A stretch of 64,000 nt of DNA, from the NCBI RefSeq assembly GCF_048544455.1, contig NC_133538.1, forward strand, positions 43,250,969 through 43,314,968, given 5' to 3'. Under the pieces are notes generated by a model that saw nothing but the letters and a program-made list of their open reading frames with translations, ran no database searches and had not been told where the DNA came from. The position numbers and the translations under genes were made by a program. Source of the stretch: Silene latifolia. Its lineage: Eukaryota > Streptophyta > Magnoliopsida > Caryophyllales > Caryophyllaceae. Below are positions 34,436 to 46,784 of this stretch, piece after piece. Within the stretch, counting starts at the first letter, position 1. Each line of letters starts with the position of its first letter.

Positions 34436-36092
34436 GGACTTATTAGTGGTGTGTCATGTAAAGGCAAACTGAGCCTATTCAACCGCTATGTCCATTAAAC
34501 ACCAGTTTATGTCATTTTGTTGCATGGCATAATTGTCTAGAATATATTTTCACGAATGCTCAGATGTTCTTAACTTGGCAATGTGTAATGGTAGGGCATG
34601 GTCCCTCATTTTGACCGACTTTTTTCATGTGTGTGGTTTGTCTAGAGGTGTAATGAAATATGTAATCTGATCTTGTTCAACAGTTGTGTCAAGTGGACCG
34701 ACTTTTATGCCAATTTGCTAGACATCATTTTGGATAATCCAACTTACTTGGAGTTGGCAATGTGCAAGAATTGTTACACATTCCGGTTTTTTGGTTGACG
34801 GTTTTGTTTTAAATACTTTTTGGAGATAATAAAGGTGTAACTCTGGCCTTGGTTCATTGTCGAATGTTGGCTTATAACTGGTATGCAGGAATTATGTTAT
34901 TAGTTACGCCATCTTAAAACTGACACACACCAATTATATTTCCAGATACGTCAAAATCATTTACATACTCAAGTATGATATTTACTCTCAATTGAATAAC
35001 TGAATGTTCATTAGTTAAAGGATTCCACAATTTCAACTTCAAATCATCGTTTATTAATATTTACGCTATTTATTTACTCAGAATACTACTAGGTACACTT
35101 TTCACGTAAATCATGTGCAACAATCATGTTAATATACACGCTTTTTTTTATTTTCACATAAGCCCACAAACAAGTGTATCCGTGTTAATCTAAGCAACCT
35201 CGAATTAGGCGCTACGTGTGTAAATATATTTATTATGTGTAGACAACCCAGTAAATATATTTACACAACTCACCAACAAGTGAACACGTTTTTTTCGTTG
35301 TTTGAAAATGAAATCGTCAGTTAATGAAAATAGCTGACAGTATACTTTTACACATTCACATAGCAATAATAAGAAAATTCAATAACTCTTTATAGCAGAA
35401 CCTATGAATGATCATCCATGTATTGTGTAAGTTAACATGCATAAACAAGTGTTTCAATTCACAATCCTGGCAGTTACACTTTCTGCCTTGACAGATGCAC
35501 ATATAATCCATGAAGATACACCAGTAGTTTGTGATATAAGAAGAAAAAAAAAATAATTAAAAATAATTAAAAAGGAAATATAAAAAAAAATAACTAAAAA
35601 AAATTGATCAAAAATCAAATAAAACAGATCAAAAAATGAAGTCTCCAATCCTTCTGCCATTAATCATTATCTTTGTGTCTGTAATCCGCAGCTCTTTTCG
35701 TTGTTCAATCCTGAAACGAATAAAGGCTATCAAAAATAAAAGGTTACAAATTTTATTAATAGATACAACAATACTATTCCTTATTCAAATACCATACAAC
35801 AAATTATTCCTAAGGCTGACGAGGAGGGCAATTCAACTGTAAGTCGACTAGATAGCAGTAATATGCCATTCAACAATGATGTCAACAACAATTCAAAATC
35901 TCTGTGAGCCATGCTAATATTTTCATTTGTGACTATCCATTTGAATAAGCTGCTTGTACCAAGTGAAATTGTCAAAGGCAAGTTCTAGACTTGGATAACT
36001 AGAGAGTGAGGGTTATCTGCTATACCAATGGGACTATCCATATTCTCTAATAACAAATACACCAAAATTAATAGCCTACCTGTACGATGGAA
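34436..36092. other. E1 spacer between the partner gene and the transposase
   Basis: AT-rich non-coding DNA. It lies downstream of both convergent genes, and I see no conserved motif. Short open frames are present but unsupported. Confidence 0.5.
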
Positions 36093-39043
36093 TCACACTC
36101 TCCCAGGACAATTCCGACTATCATGGAATCCTAATTCTCCACAAGCATTGCATTTTCTGGGCGCTTTGTTGTGTTCTTTCGTAGCCTTTTCCTTTTGGGA
36201 CATCATTCATTTTCCAGACCCTTTTGTCTTTGACTGAATAGGAGGTAAGACAACCACTTCTGCTGGTATTTTGTTCCTAAAATCATCTCAAGCTCCCTAT
36301 TCTTGTTTCTCAGTCTATCACCCGTGTTACTACTACTGCTACATTCAGACGTACTGTTTTGTGCGTTTATTTTGTCTCTGAAACCTTTCAGAATGCCCAA
36401 TAATTCATCCACATACTTAGGCTTCTGTTCAGCGAGTGTCACACACGAGAACACCTCGGACCATAGGGTACCAATTTTGTGTCGTCTAACATCTAATGCG
36501 TTACAATCTTCAATTAAAGTGTGTGGCACATTATTACAAATCGGCTGACATGTTGCCAATTTGCTCCACCTACTTAACAGATACTGATCTGGTACATTGT
36601 CGAGGCCTTGTTCTTTCGATACATAAAGCGCATGACGGCACAAAATTCCATGTCTCTCGAACTTTTTGCAGGAGCAGTTCAATTTCATCTCGTCAGAAGT
36701 AAAGTTAACATAGTAAACCTTATCTTTTTCACGATCAATAATGGGAATGTTGTCACTGGTAGTACCCCCCACAATTTTAACACCACAGGTGAAACAGGCA
36801 GCTTTCCACTCATTTTTGAATTCAGAAAACATCACTGGAGTGTAGAACTCAGAAGCGTGCTTTTCCAAAGGGTGCGGTGTTTCTAGATTAGGGAAGGAGT
36901 TTTTTTACTCGGCTATTAGTTTGGACTGTTTCCATCGTTGAGCGTCCATAGCGCTTTCAAACCTTATAAGAAACTCAACCAATGTTAAGTTTGGGTTCAT
37001 GAAATTTCCGAAAAAGCTATTCTCGGACTCAGATCTGGACGTGGTTCTCATTAGTCCACCCATAAATAAATCCCTGAAATATGATGGGATCCAAGAAGCC
37101 CTTTTGTCAAACATCGTATCTAATGATTCATTGTCGGACAGCCCGTATGAGGATACAACTGAGCACCACCGTTCCTCAAACTCATACGGTTCGATGTCTT
37201 CTGCCCAAACACAGGAGCACAACTCTTTCATGAAGTTAGTATCTCTATAGAGTGTAGATCCGATCTTGTCAAGCAGTTTTTTCATGATATGCCATATGCA
37301 ATATCTGTGCTGAGTTTTGTCCTCGAACACTGTTTTAACTCCTGCTTTTATGCCTCTATCTTAGTCAGTAATTTTGCACACAGGATACTTATTGCTCATT
37401 GCACTTAGAAAATTCCAAAACAACTATACAAAATCCTCATCAGTCTCTTTTCTTATAAGTCCTGCTCCAAATGTCACACATTTCTTGTGATGGTCAACTC
37501 TCGTGAAAGGTGCAAATATCATTTTATATGTGTTCATATTAAATGTCGTGTCAAAAGATGTCATATCACCAAAGAGACTGTAATTCTTTATAGCTATAGG
37601 GTCAAACCAACAAACCCTAGATAGTCGTCCATGGTCATCAACATCAAAATCAAAGTAGTAAGAACTACACATGGCTTTCTTGTGCATAAAATTCCCAATC
37701 ATCATTTGAGCATCATACCCTTTAATAAATTTTTTCACATCCCTCCAAAAATTTTTAAAATCCTCGAGTGATGCCCCTAAATTTTGATATCCTTTCACGT
37801 ACTCTTTAAACATCCTAAAGCTTTGCACATGCCCCTTATTCACTTTAGAATTCTCAACAATCATATTTTTATGTATAAGGGTTAATTCTCGTGACTCGGT
37901 CAAATGCACCACTGTGTTTGGAGTTGAGAGAAGGTGGGTTTGACCTTCATAAAAGTCAGCAATAACATATTGTCTTTTTTCATTTCTTCGAAGAAAAATC
38001 TTTGCACTACATGAAATTCTAGTCCCATGTCTCTTTTTTACCTTCCATCTAGGTTTACTTTCACCAGCCTTACTACACACACAATATTTAGTCATCACCA
38101 CCCCATCTATATTTCGTTGTGTCGACTTCCTCGTTTTAAATCCAGAATTAGCAGCATAAGTCTTATAGAATTCTAGCCCATCCTCTAGTTTATCAAAAAC
38201 CATACCCAAAACAGGTTTCAATTCTGGCGCACATATAGGTATTCTTTCCTTAGAGGTTGTCTCGATGATTGGTGAGCCAATATCTATGCACGCTATATAG
38301 TAGAACAATATGGGTATAAGCAGAGATTTCAAATAACTGATATGCAACAAATATAATTTCAGGTACACAAATTAATTCAGAAGCACAAAATCATTTAGAA
38401 AACAAAAAACCACAGAACTTAACACAGAAATTTGTGCTTGATCGCTTACATATCGTAATTTTATAACTGACTACTTAATGTAGACGTCCAGATACACCAA
38501 TCACCTTAATTATAATTCTAGATACGCTGCTGAAAAACACAATCGCATCAATTATACTAATGGATACGCTAATCATATATGCAACACCATCTAACTATAG
38601 ATTGGTTAAATAAGGGTTGTTTCGTTATTCTACCATGTACGCTTTTCATATAAGACAGTTGCATCAATTATACTAATATACTTGATATTGAACTACACAG
38701 AATACTATAGGATATCCATTAGTTTAACCAACTCTCAAACAATTTGCAGCCACATACACTAAACAGGCTAATGAAACATGATCAGTAAACAAGCTAATGA
38801 AACATGATCAACAAGCGTAATAATCTGTCTTCCTATACTTAAATTAGTATGAATACGCATCAAATATATCAATAGATACATCAATCAGACGATTTTAATG
38901 AAACAATTTATAAAAAAGGTTATATCAACTGATTTGCATATGTATATACCTACATGAGATGATGATTGCGCGATATCATTGCTAATAGCTGGAACAATCA
39001 CATCAGTATGTTCCCCCAATTCGCTAGAACCCTCAACATCCAT
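36093..39043 (-). pseudogene. FAR1-type MULE transposase of E1, broken
   Basis: A likely first exon starts at the ATG at 39043 (MDVEGSSELG) and ends near a GT donor at about 38950. The main exon starts near 38320 with GMVFDKLEDGLEFYKTYA, a FAR1-type zinc-finger DNA-binding region. The MULE transposase core follows (LFGDMTSFDTTF; YCIWHIMKKL). Then comes the SWIM finger (LNCSCKKFERHGILCRHAL, about 36640-36700) and a terminal knuckle, CNACGELGFHDSRNC, ending at 36093. In-frame stops at about 37421 (TAG) and 37361 (TAA), another near 36904, and a frameshift near 36250 disable it. The lesions are mostly those expected from C-to-T or G-to-A change. Confidence 0.88.
38450..38940. repeat. E1 irregular GATACG/ACTAATGG words
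   Basis: This lies in the intron-like region between the first and second transposase exons. Words such as AATTATACTAAT and GATACGC recur irregularly. It is weaker than the arrays in the neighbouring elements. Confidence 0.4.
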
Positions 39044-39379
39044 AATTTTATACTATTAGAATAATACTGGAACGCCAATCAAAATCACAAAATCGAGTGT
39101 GCATGCATCAATCACACAAAATCAATGAGAAAAATATCATAATCGTACATCCATTAGATGATCAACGCCATTGATTATGATCAATTTCGTCAATTTTGGC
39201 CGCTGTAGTTTGATAATTTTCGCGGAATTTTCGTTGTTTTTCGCGGAATTCTTTTCTTTTTTTTTTGATTTGGGGGAAAAGTTTTGGAAAGTAGAGAGTG
39301 AAAAAGATGTTTTGGATTTTTTTGTCAGGTTAATCACGTAGGTGAGCCCGTGTTATTTTTTGGTTACAATCTTATTATT

Positions 39380-39430
39380 GTAGGTCGTTCTCACCGTTTG
39401 CACTTTGAATGGTCGTTCTCACCGGATCCC
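39380..39430 (-). repeat. E1 right terminal inverted repeat
   Basis: Read from the outside it begins GGGATCCGGTGAGAACGACC and repeats CGGTGAGAACGA inward, pairing with 26601-26651. Confidence 0.9.
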
Positions 39431-39432
39431 AC

Positions 39433-39435
<3 letters not shown>

Positions 39436-39517
<82 letters not shown>
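39436..39517. repeat. (TA)n junction between E1 and E2
   Basis: A perfect TA dinucleotide tract of 82 bp. On its left is the end of E1, on its right the start of E2. Confidence 0.98.
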
Positions 39518-39521
<4 letters not shown>

Positions 39522-39570
39522 TAGGTTCGAGTAAGTCCCTTATTTTGGTTGAGTCCCTAAGTCCTATTCT
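39518..39570 (+). repeat. E2 left terminal inverted repeat
   Basis: It reads GAGATAGGTTCGAGTAAGTC and then TTTTGGTTGAGTCCCTAAGT. It pairs with 40951-41007 at roughly four-fifths identity by eye. Confidence 0.85.
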
Positions 39571-39582
39571 CACCACACATTT

Positions 39583-40135
39583 TTTGAGTGTAACTCTCTT
39601 TGCATTATGAGTGTAACTTTATTCTTTTATTGACTTTTGAGTGTAACTTTAACTTTTATACTGTAACTTCAATCTTTTCAAGCCATTTTTTTCACAAAAA
39701 AATTAATTTATGGTATAAAAATGTAACTTTAAATAAATAAATTTGAATTTAGGTAATTTTACGAGTGTAACTTCACTGCCCTACAAGTGTAACTTTAGTC
39801 CGTTTAGATGTAACTTTAGTGGTATGATGGTTTCTATGCATAAATTTGAATTTTTATACTTTTACGAGTGTAACTTTACCCCCTTTCAATTGTAACTTTA
39901 GTCGTTGGAGTCATAACTTTAGTTATATATTAGTTTGTATGTAAAAATTTAAATTAATATACATTTCTATTGTAATTTTAGTCGTTTCACGTGTAACTTT
40001 TGTTTTTCAAGATTGTAACTTTAGTCCGGAGGTAAAAAGTTCAGTCAATAGAGATGTAATTTTATTGTCCTTCGAGTGTAACTCTAGTTGTTAAATATGT
40101 AACTTTAGTCCCCGGAATTGTAACTTTATACTAAT
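39583..40135 (+). repeat. E2 GTGTAACTTTA array
   Basis: More than a dozen irregularly spaced copies of GTGTAACTTTA or close variants lie in ~550 bp. The spacing varies from about 18 to 45 bp, so this is not a simple satellite. The same word, inverted, fills 62350-62880 in E5 and occurs again in E6. Confidence 0.85.
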
Positions 40136-40950
40136 AAATCTTCTTTTATTGACCACCTCCTACACCAAGCACCACTGTACCACCACCACGGTCCCACCAC
40201 TACCAAAACAACCGCAACAACCAACAACAACCACTTATTATTTCAGATCTGAAATTTAAAAAAAAAAAAAAAAAAAAAAAGGAGAGAGGACAAAGGCGGC
40301 AGACCCAACGCGCACCACCAGCTGCATCTCCCACATACCTCAACAACCAACACCAACCACTAATTTCCTCATATCCGATTTAAAAAAAAAAAAAAAAAAA
40401 AAAAGAGGCGGCAGTCCCACCAGCCGCATCTCCCACACCCACCACCACCAAAATGCAACAACCAACAACAACAACACCAAACTCTTAGATGTTGAAAAAA
40501 AAAATGAGAAAGGAGAAGGGGAGAGAGGCGTGGTGCGGCAGGGGCGGACGAGGGAGGCGGCAGGGGAGGTGTGGCGTGGTGCGGCATGGGTTGACGAGGG
40601 AGGCGGCATGGGACGGGTTTCAGATCTGGAAAAAAAAGGACGGTGGCGGCAGTGGTGATGCGGTGTGGGCGACAAGAGGAGAGGAGGTGGTGGTGGTGGT
40701 TGATTTAGGGTTTGTTCAGAGAGAGAGGAGAGGAGGTGGTGGTGGTTGTTGATTTAGGGTTTGTTTAGAGAGAGAAGAGGAAGAGAGAAAATTGAGAGGT
40801 TGGTGTGTTGTGAGAGGCAGTGAAATGAGAAAAATGAGAGGATTAGGGTTTATATTCAATTCATTCTCAGCCACATATTTTAATCTAATCTCAACCCTTC
40901 ATTCCTTCTTTTTGATCTAATCTCAGCCCTTCCTTTTTCTCATCCAAAGG
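40136..40950. other. E2 right half: A-runs and GC-rich low-complexity DNA
   Basis: Two poly-A runs of more than 20 bases (40257-40280 and 40381-40404) sit in CCACC/CAACAA-rich DNA. GGTGG-rich DNA follows with two copies of GGTTTGTTTAGAGAGAGA-like sequence. Long open frames on both strands here are products of low complexity and are not called as genes. Confidence 0.6.
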
Positions 40951-41003
40951 CTTAGATTAGGACTTATGGACTCAACCAAAATAGGTGGACTTACATGATC
41001 CTT

Positions 41004-41007
<4 letters not shown>
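40951..41007 (-). repeat. E2 right terminal inverted repeat
   Basis: Read from the outside it begins AGAGAAAGGATCATGTAAGT and then TTTTGGTTGAGTCCATAAGT, the partner of the left end. Confidence 0.85.

Positions 41008-41079
<72 letters not shown>
41008..41079. repeat. (TA)n junction between E2 and E3
   Basis: A perfect TA tract of 72 bp directly joins the right end of E2 to the left end of E3. Confidence 0.98.
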
Positions 41080-41082
<3 letters not shown>

Positions 41083-41155
41083 GATCTCGTGAGTTGGGGT
41101 CTTATGGTGAGTTGTGAGTTGGGGAAATCAAGGGCTGAGATTAAATGATAAATTA
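41080..41155 (+). repeat. E3 left terminal inverted repeat
   Basis: It starts GGGGATCTCGTGAGTTGGGG and contains TTATGGTGAGTTGTGAGTTG, matching the right end. Confidence 0.9.
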
Positions 41156-41530
41156 GAAAAAAAAAAAAAAAAAAAAATCGAAAAATACAAAACCAAATTT
41201 GAAACATAAAAATGCAAAAACTTCATTCAAACAATATTCTCTCTCTCTCTAAATCTCTCTACAAATCAAAAAAAAACAGAGAAACTCAAAAATCGAATGC
41301 CGACTACAACAATCTCATAAAAAACCTAATAAGATTACACAAATTCGTTGATTTTTAGCCGCAATCGAATTACAGGTAATGTAAATTCGTTGATTTTTAG
41401 TCTATTCAATCGTATTTTCGAAATTAATGTAAAAAACCTAATTAATGTAAAAATCGTTGATTTTTAGTGTAAATTCGTTGATTTTAATTGAATTGAATAC
41501 TTGATTTTACTTTGTTTTTCGGTATAAATA

Positions 41531-44500
41531 ATGGACAACGAGATCAATAACAATGTTAGCGAAGAAATCAACTCGACAAATATGGAAACAGTAATACTGC
41601 TATTGATTCTTATCTCTTCATCCACGTTGTTTATAAATAAATTATTGATTTCTATGTGTTTCGTGACTTTACTCGATATTATTATCTTTATGGCTTGTAT
41701 TAGAGTAGAAAAAGAGAACTCATTATTCTAATATTAATGTACTATTATTAGCTTGAGTGTTTATAAATCAATTATTGATTTCTATGTGTTTCTCAATTTG
41801 TTATTCGATATTATTGTCTTTGTAAAAATCTTGTATTACATGTAGAAAAAGAGAATCGTTATTCGATATTAATGTACTATTATTGTAACAATCAAAACAT
41901 GATTATATCATTCGATTGTTATTGTGATATTATTGTAATATTATTGTGCTATTATTGTGCAAAGAGCATGAAAATATATGCCTTGCAAAAGAGTAACATA
42001 ATAAATACAAGATTATCTCGTATGTAATAAAGTAGAATCGAGTCTTTTGTTACTACGATATTAATGTACTATTATTGTAAAAAGTAGAGAAACATGTTGA
42101 TATTATTGTCTTTGTTATTCGATATTATGCTACTATTGTTGTGATATTATTGTCTTTGTAGCGTGAAAATATACGGCTGATAAAAGAGTAGAATAAGATA
42201 AAAAAATTTAGTGTTATTGTGATGTTATTGATTGTCGTCTGTTTCCCACCTGCTTTGTTATCATCATCATTATTGTCACAATCTTGCAATTTTGATCTCT
42301 CCCCCATGCTAGTGTTATTGTGATGTTATTGTGATTTTGTTGTCCACCGATTTGTACTCATTATATTAATTTCTTGTTGCAGATCTTTCTACTGTGTCTA
42401 TTGTTGAAGACAATGCGGTCTTAACTATTGGGGATTCTTCTAATAACAATATATACACCAGCCAACCTATTCGTACGAAGAAAACGATGAGTTTGTTCCA
42501 ACTCTTCATTACATGAGTACACCCGGGGCCGAGCGTGGGTAAGGACTGTTGAGAGTGATTTTACGCCTAAACGTGGCATGTTCTTTCTTACCTTGGACGA
42601 TGCGATACGGTTCTACAACATATATGCACCGGCTTGGATTTGATGTGAGAAGGTACACAAATGCGCAATATAAGGGGGCGTCGGCGTCAAATCACCGTGC
42701 ATGAGACGGGGTATAGGGATATGAAAAGAAAATCATGACTTGAAGCAACAAATCACGAAGCTGGTAATTTGAGTACAGTAGAGAACAAAGAGCGGCGAAT
42801 TAGACAACCAAAGAAGCATGCTCTGACAAGGTGTGGCTGCAAGGCCCACATGAGGTTGAGAACCTGTGAAAAAACAGACGACAGACCGGCTGGGTATATT
42901 GTGGATGTCTTTGTAGACGTTCACAATCACTCTCTTTACTCTGTCAAAAACAGGGAGTTCCAGAAGCTCTCAAGGGACGTCCATGACTACATTAAGAGGT
43001 CCATTATTGATCATACTAAGCTCAACATAGGTCCAACATTGCGCTTCAAAATTCTCAAGGAATACTCAAATGGTTATCAGAATATCGGTGCCTCTTTGCT
43101 AGACTTCAAAACTTCAAACGAAATATCAAGTGTTACATTGGGGATAAGGATGCTAGTATGTTCATTGGGCATTTCAAAATGTTGGCTGAAACAAATGGGT
43201 TCTATTTTGCTTATGATCAGGATGAGAACAAATGCTTGACGAAGGTTATTTGGGCTGATATGGAAGGGATAAACAACTACAAGTTATATGGAGACACGAT
43301 CTCGTTTGACCCTACTTATGGGACAAACAAATATTTCATGGTGTTTACTCCCTTCACCGGAGTAGACCACAACAAGAAGACGGTAACTTTTTCAACTGGG
43401 TTACTTGACTTCGAGAGTCAGCATTCATTTGAGTGGATTTTTAAAAAATTCATCGAAGCAATGGGGCAGCAGCAACCTCAATGTGTAATTACAGACCAGT
43501 GCCCTAGAATTAAAAAGGCCTGCCCAAATGTCTTCAACCATTCTGTGCACAAGTATTGCATGTGGCACATCAAGTAGAAAATGCCAGAAAAAGTGGGAAG
43601 GGCAATCTGCAATGATACGGAATTTATGACCGACATAAATGCCGTTGTGTGGGATGTCGACCTCGAACCAGACGAATTTGAACAGAACTGGAAAACTGTT
43701 ATTGAAGCCCATGGTATGGAAAGCAACCGGTGGTTGAAGTATGTCTTTGCAATTAGACAAAAGTGGATACCGGCATACTTTCGGGATCTGCCTCTAGGTT
43801 GTTTGTTGCGAACAACCCAGAGATCCGAAAGTTCAAACAGCTATTTCAAGCGGTTTGAAAGCCACTTTGGAACCCTCGTCGAGTTCTGGATGAGTTACAA
43901 TTCCGCAATAGAGCAGCAAAGGCATACACACAGGAGGATGGATAATGCCAATGAGCATAGTATGCTCGAGAAAGTAGGGCCGATGAAGGTAGAGATGCAT
44001 GCCTCCCTTGTTTACACACATCCTATCTTTGGGGACTTTCAGAATGAAGTCAAACATGCGATATGCATCATGGGGGTCGGGGGGTTGTCAACAGTAGGGG
44101 CAGTGGAGTACCATGACGTTCGTGATGGACTGAAGCACAGGAGCTTCCGAGTTGAATTTAACACCAAAACTAACGAGAGCAAATGTGCATGTAAGCTGTT
44201 TGAGAGGCATGGCATTGTCTGTCGCCATATACTATGGGTGTGGAATGGTAGGCAGGTCCACAGGATACCTGACCCTTATGTCCTTGCTCGATGGACAAAG
44301 AAATCCTACAAGCCAATTGTCCGAGATGAAAATGGAAAGGTGATAGAAGAGACTGATGAAGCTGACATCAAGAAAGCTGAGATGTCAAAGGTTTGGTCTG
44401 AGATTTATGCAATTGTCGGGGTGATGGACAGTTATGCTACGGTTAAACGATGAAGCCACCGCAGAAAACCCCGACACGGTTCGGGAGAACATCACAGACC

Positions 44501-44750
44501 AATCGAACCGAAAACTAAAAACCAGGAAATCGAGGCTCTTCTCGGCATCACAGCTTCAAATGATATTGACCTTCGACCGCCAAACAAGGCCAAGAATAAG
44601 GGCAGTGGTAAAAGATTAAGGTCGTCGAAACAAAAGGCCAAGAGCAAGCCACAAAAGAGGAAGCGAAGATGCGGTAATCGCAAGAAGTGGGTGAACCACA
44701 ACAAGAGAACTTGTAATCTTCCATTTGCTTTGAAAGTTCCCCTTCGATGA
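41531..44750 (+). pseudogene. FAR1-type MULE transposase of E3, broken
   Basis: Exon 1 opens at the ATG at 41531 (MDNEINNNVSEEIN). After an intron, exon 2 starts behind the acceptor TTGTTGCAG at 42382. Frameshifts between about 42480 and 42700 damage the FAR1 DNA-binding domain. It is readable again from 42769 (TRCGCKAHMRLRT). A further frameshift near 43110 leads to the MULE core (YGDTISFDPTYGT; HKYCMWHIK). A TAG at 43576 follows, then KVGRAICNDTEF. The SWIM finger, SKCACKLFERHGIVCRHIL, is intact near 44180-44240. The stop is at 44451. A frame-shifted tail (RPPNKAKNKGSGKRL) extends to about 44750. It is related to the E1 transposase but clearly different in sequence. Confidence 0.87.
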
Positions 44751-44779
44751 CGATGATGAAGAAGAATCGAAATCAAGAG

Positions 44780-45475
44780 GTATGAATCTGGACTAATACT
44801 CTCCTATTATTCGAATGTTATCCCCTTATTCTACTGTTATTCCCCTATTATTCATGTGTTACTCTGCTATTCTGCTGCTGTTGTGTTATTCTACTGCTAT
44901 TCTGTTATTAATGTGTTGTTATTTTGGAATAGAAAATGGATATTCTTTGTGGAAATGGATAGTGTTCTGCAATAACAATGCAGAGTAGCTAAATTTAGTC
45001 TCTTTGCTATTCTCGCTATTAATGTGTTGCTATTCTACTGCTATTAATGTTATTCTACTGCTATTCTGCTATTAATGTAGCTGCTAAATACTAAGCAAAA
45101 ATTGCAGCAATATGAATCAGATGCATGAACTAACAAAAATTGCAGGAATATGTTATCCTCTTATTCTACTGTTATTCCCCTATTATTCCTGTGTTACTCG
45201 CTATTCAATTTCTTTGTTGTGTTATTCTACTTTATATTCTGCTATTAATGTGTTGTTATTTTTGAATAGAAAATGGATATTCTTTGTGGAAATGGATAGT
45301 GTTCTGCAATAATAAGCAGAGTAGTCTAAATTTATATTATTGCTTATTCTCGCTATTAATGTGTTGTTATTCTACTGCTATTAATGTTATTCTATTGTTA
45401 TTCTGCTATTAATGTAACTGCTAAATACTAAGCAAAAATTGCAGGAATATGAATCAGATGCATGAACTAACAAAG
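44780..45475 (+). repeat. Tandem duplication, ~337-bp unit
   Basis: The segment ending GCTAAATACTAAGCAAAAAT at 45083 recurs at 45420, an offset of 337 bp. Both units contain TATTCTGCTATTAATGTG words and the ATGAATCAGATGCATGAACT phrase. It lies directly behind the transposase tail. Confidence 0.88.
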
Positions 45476-45819
45476 ACAAAAGAGACGCAAAAGATAGCGG
45501 CTACGATGAAGACCTCGCCTAAAAATGTCAAAGACTCTTACTATTTGTCATTGTTTGAATTACATTTTAACCTAAAATGTATCTTCTTGATAATAAAGTG
45601 AGACCTACATTATATGAGAATTAATACTAGTTACTTTAATTTTTTTTGTTAATATTATCTGACTGTTTTTTCACAAACGACCCAAAAAAATAAAACTGCA
45701 ATTACACACTACAATAATAGTTGAATAATAACAGACTAATAATATTTATAAAAAGCAGTTCCACTTTTCAGTTTTTATTAAAAACAGTTATCTAACCTAA
45801 TCTAATATAATTACAGAAA

Positions 45820-46051
45820 ACTGTTTGTATTCCCCAAGCCCCTATAAATATCGCTATTGCGTGGTTTTAAAAAAAAACACACACACTTTGAATAAGTACG
45901 GAAAAAACTGTTTGTATTCCAGGAAAAACTCGCATCTCCTCTCGCAAAAGGTAATTTCTTATCTTTTTTTTTGTTGGTAGACAGGTAATTTCTTATCTAT
46001 CTATACTTTATTACGTAAAAACTGTTTCTATTCCCCAAGCCCCTATAAAAT
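45820..46051 (+). promoter_or_regulatory. Duplicated promoter-like segment before the coiled-coil gene
   Basis: The phrase ACTGTTTGTATTCCCCAAGC followed by CCCTATAAATA occurs at 45820-45850 and again, slightly changed, at 46021-46051, with a partial third copy near 45906. Each full copy ends in a TATA-like CTATAAA. Shortly after each, GCAAAAGGTAATTTC gives a donor-like site, consistent with a leader exon of the gene at 46320. Confidence 0.5.
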
Positions 46052-46319
46052 ACACGCTACTTTGAGTAAAAAAAAAAACACACACCGAAAAAGTCCATTC
46101 CAAAAAAAAAAAACTTTATCTCCTCTGCAAAAAGGTAATTTCTTATCTTTCTATTCTTTATTTTTCTTTGATGTTTATTTTTCTTATCTCACAACACTAT
46201 ACTCTATCTTTGCGAAAAGGTAATTCTCTTTCTTCTGCTTTGGTTTGCTTTTAATTTGGTTAAAATATTTTAAACATCTTTTTATAATGCAAAAAGTTTC
46301 ATACTTCCAATGCTGCAGG

Positions 46320-46784
46320 ATGAGTGACGTAACTGACGATAGCCGAAGGTCCCCGACAAGGGATGAAATCGATGAAGCAAAACGGACGATAGAGTCCCTC
46401 ACGATAGAGTTGATCGACACAAGGACAAATTTTGAGGCAGCAGAAAACCGTGAAGAGGCCTTAATAAGAGAGGTCGACAGTGTTAAGGCACAGTTGAAGG
46501 TTGCTGAACTTCAAAATGAACGTATGCGTAGACAGTTGAAGGAAAAGAAAAATAGGAACTACACGGAAGCCGACATGGACAATCAATTCATTGCTGGTGT
46601 GAATGCTCTGAGGAAGTATTACATCAAGTCGATATTTCAATCTCTCGCGATTGGACACCAGATTCGGAAAGCCATGGAACTTATGGAAGCATACAAAAAC
46701 CCTTTTGAGGATGAGTCGGTGGAAGTTGAGAGCACTTTGTCCAAGGACCGGCGCGCAGTGTCGAGAAATAGAATAAATATATAA
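46320..46784 (+). CDS. Small coiled-coil protein of E3, uninterrupted
   Basis: The ATG at 46320 lies one base behind an acceptor-like TGCTGCAG, suggesting a spliced leader. It opens 154 codons to TAA. Residues about 20-75 (EAKRTIESLTIELIDT, AALIREVDSVKAQLKV-like heptads) form a probable coiled coil, followed by QLKEKKNRNYTEADMDNQ and a helical C-terminal half. I do not recognise a named family. It is open although the transposase beside it is broken, and codon texture differs from the AT-rich array DNA around it. A role in dimerisation or in the transposition complex is only a guess. Confidence 0.6.
   Translation: MSDVTDDSRRSPTRDEIDEAKRTIESLTIELIDTRTNFEAAENREEALIREVDSVKAQLKVAELQNERMRRQLKEKKNRNYTEADMDNQFIAGVNALRKYYIKSIFQSLAIGHQIRKAMELMEAYKNPFEDESVEVESTLSKDRRAVSRNRINI

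Larger units (their letters stand above)
39518..41007. mobile_element. Non-autonomous MULE E2 (about 1.5 kb)
   Basis: Inverted ends of about 55 bp (39518-39570 and 40951-41007) share GTAAGTCC, TATTTTGGTTGAGTCC and AAGTCCTA read from either outside. Both flanks are (TA)n. The left half is an array of GTGTAACTTTA words. The right half holds A-runs, GC-rich CCACC/GGTGG DNA and a leader-like region (TTAGGGTTT, GAGAGAGA on the plus strand). No transposase. E5 is a relative in the opposite orientation. Confidence 0.85.

Noticed and set aside
40340..40752. Overlapping 70-110-codon frames on both strands
   Set aside because: The DNA is GGTGG/CCACC low complexity with A-runs. Both strands are open for the same trivial reason, and no domain is visible.
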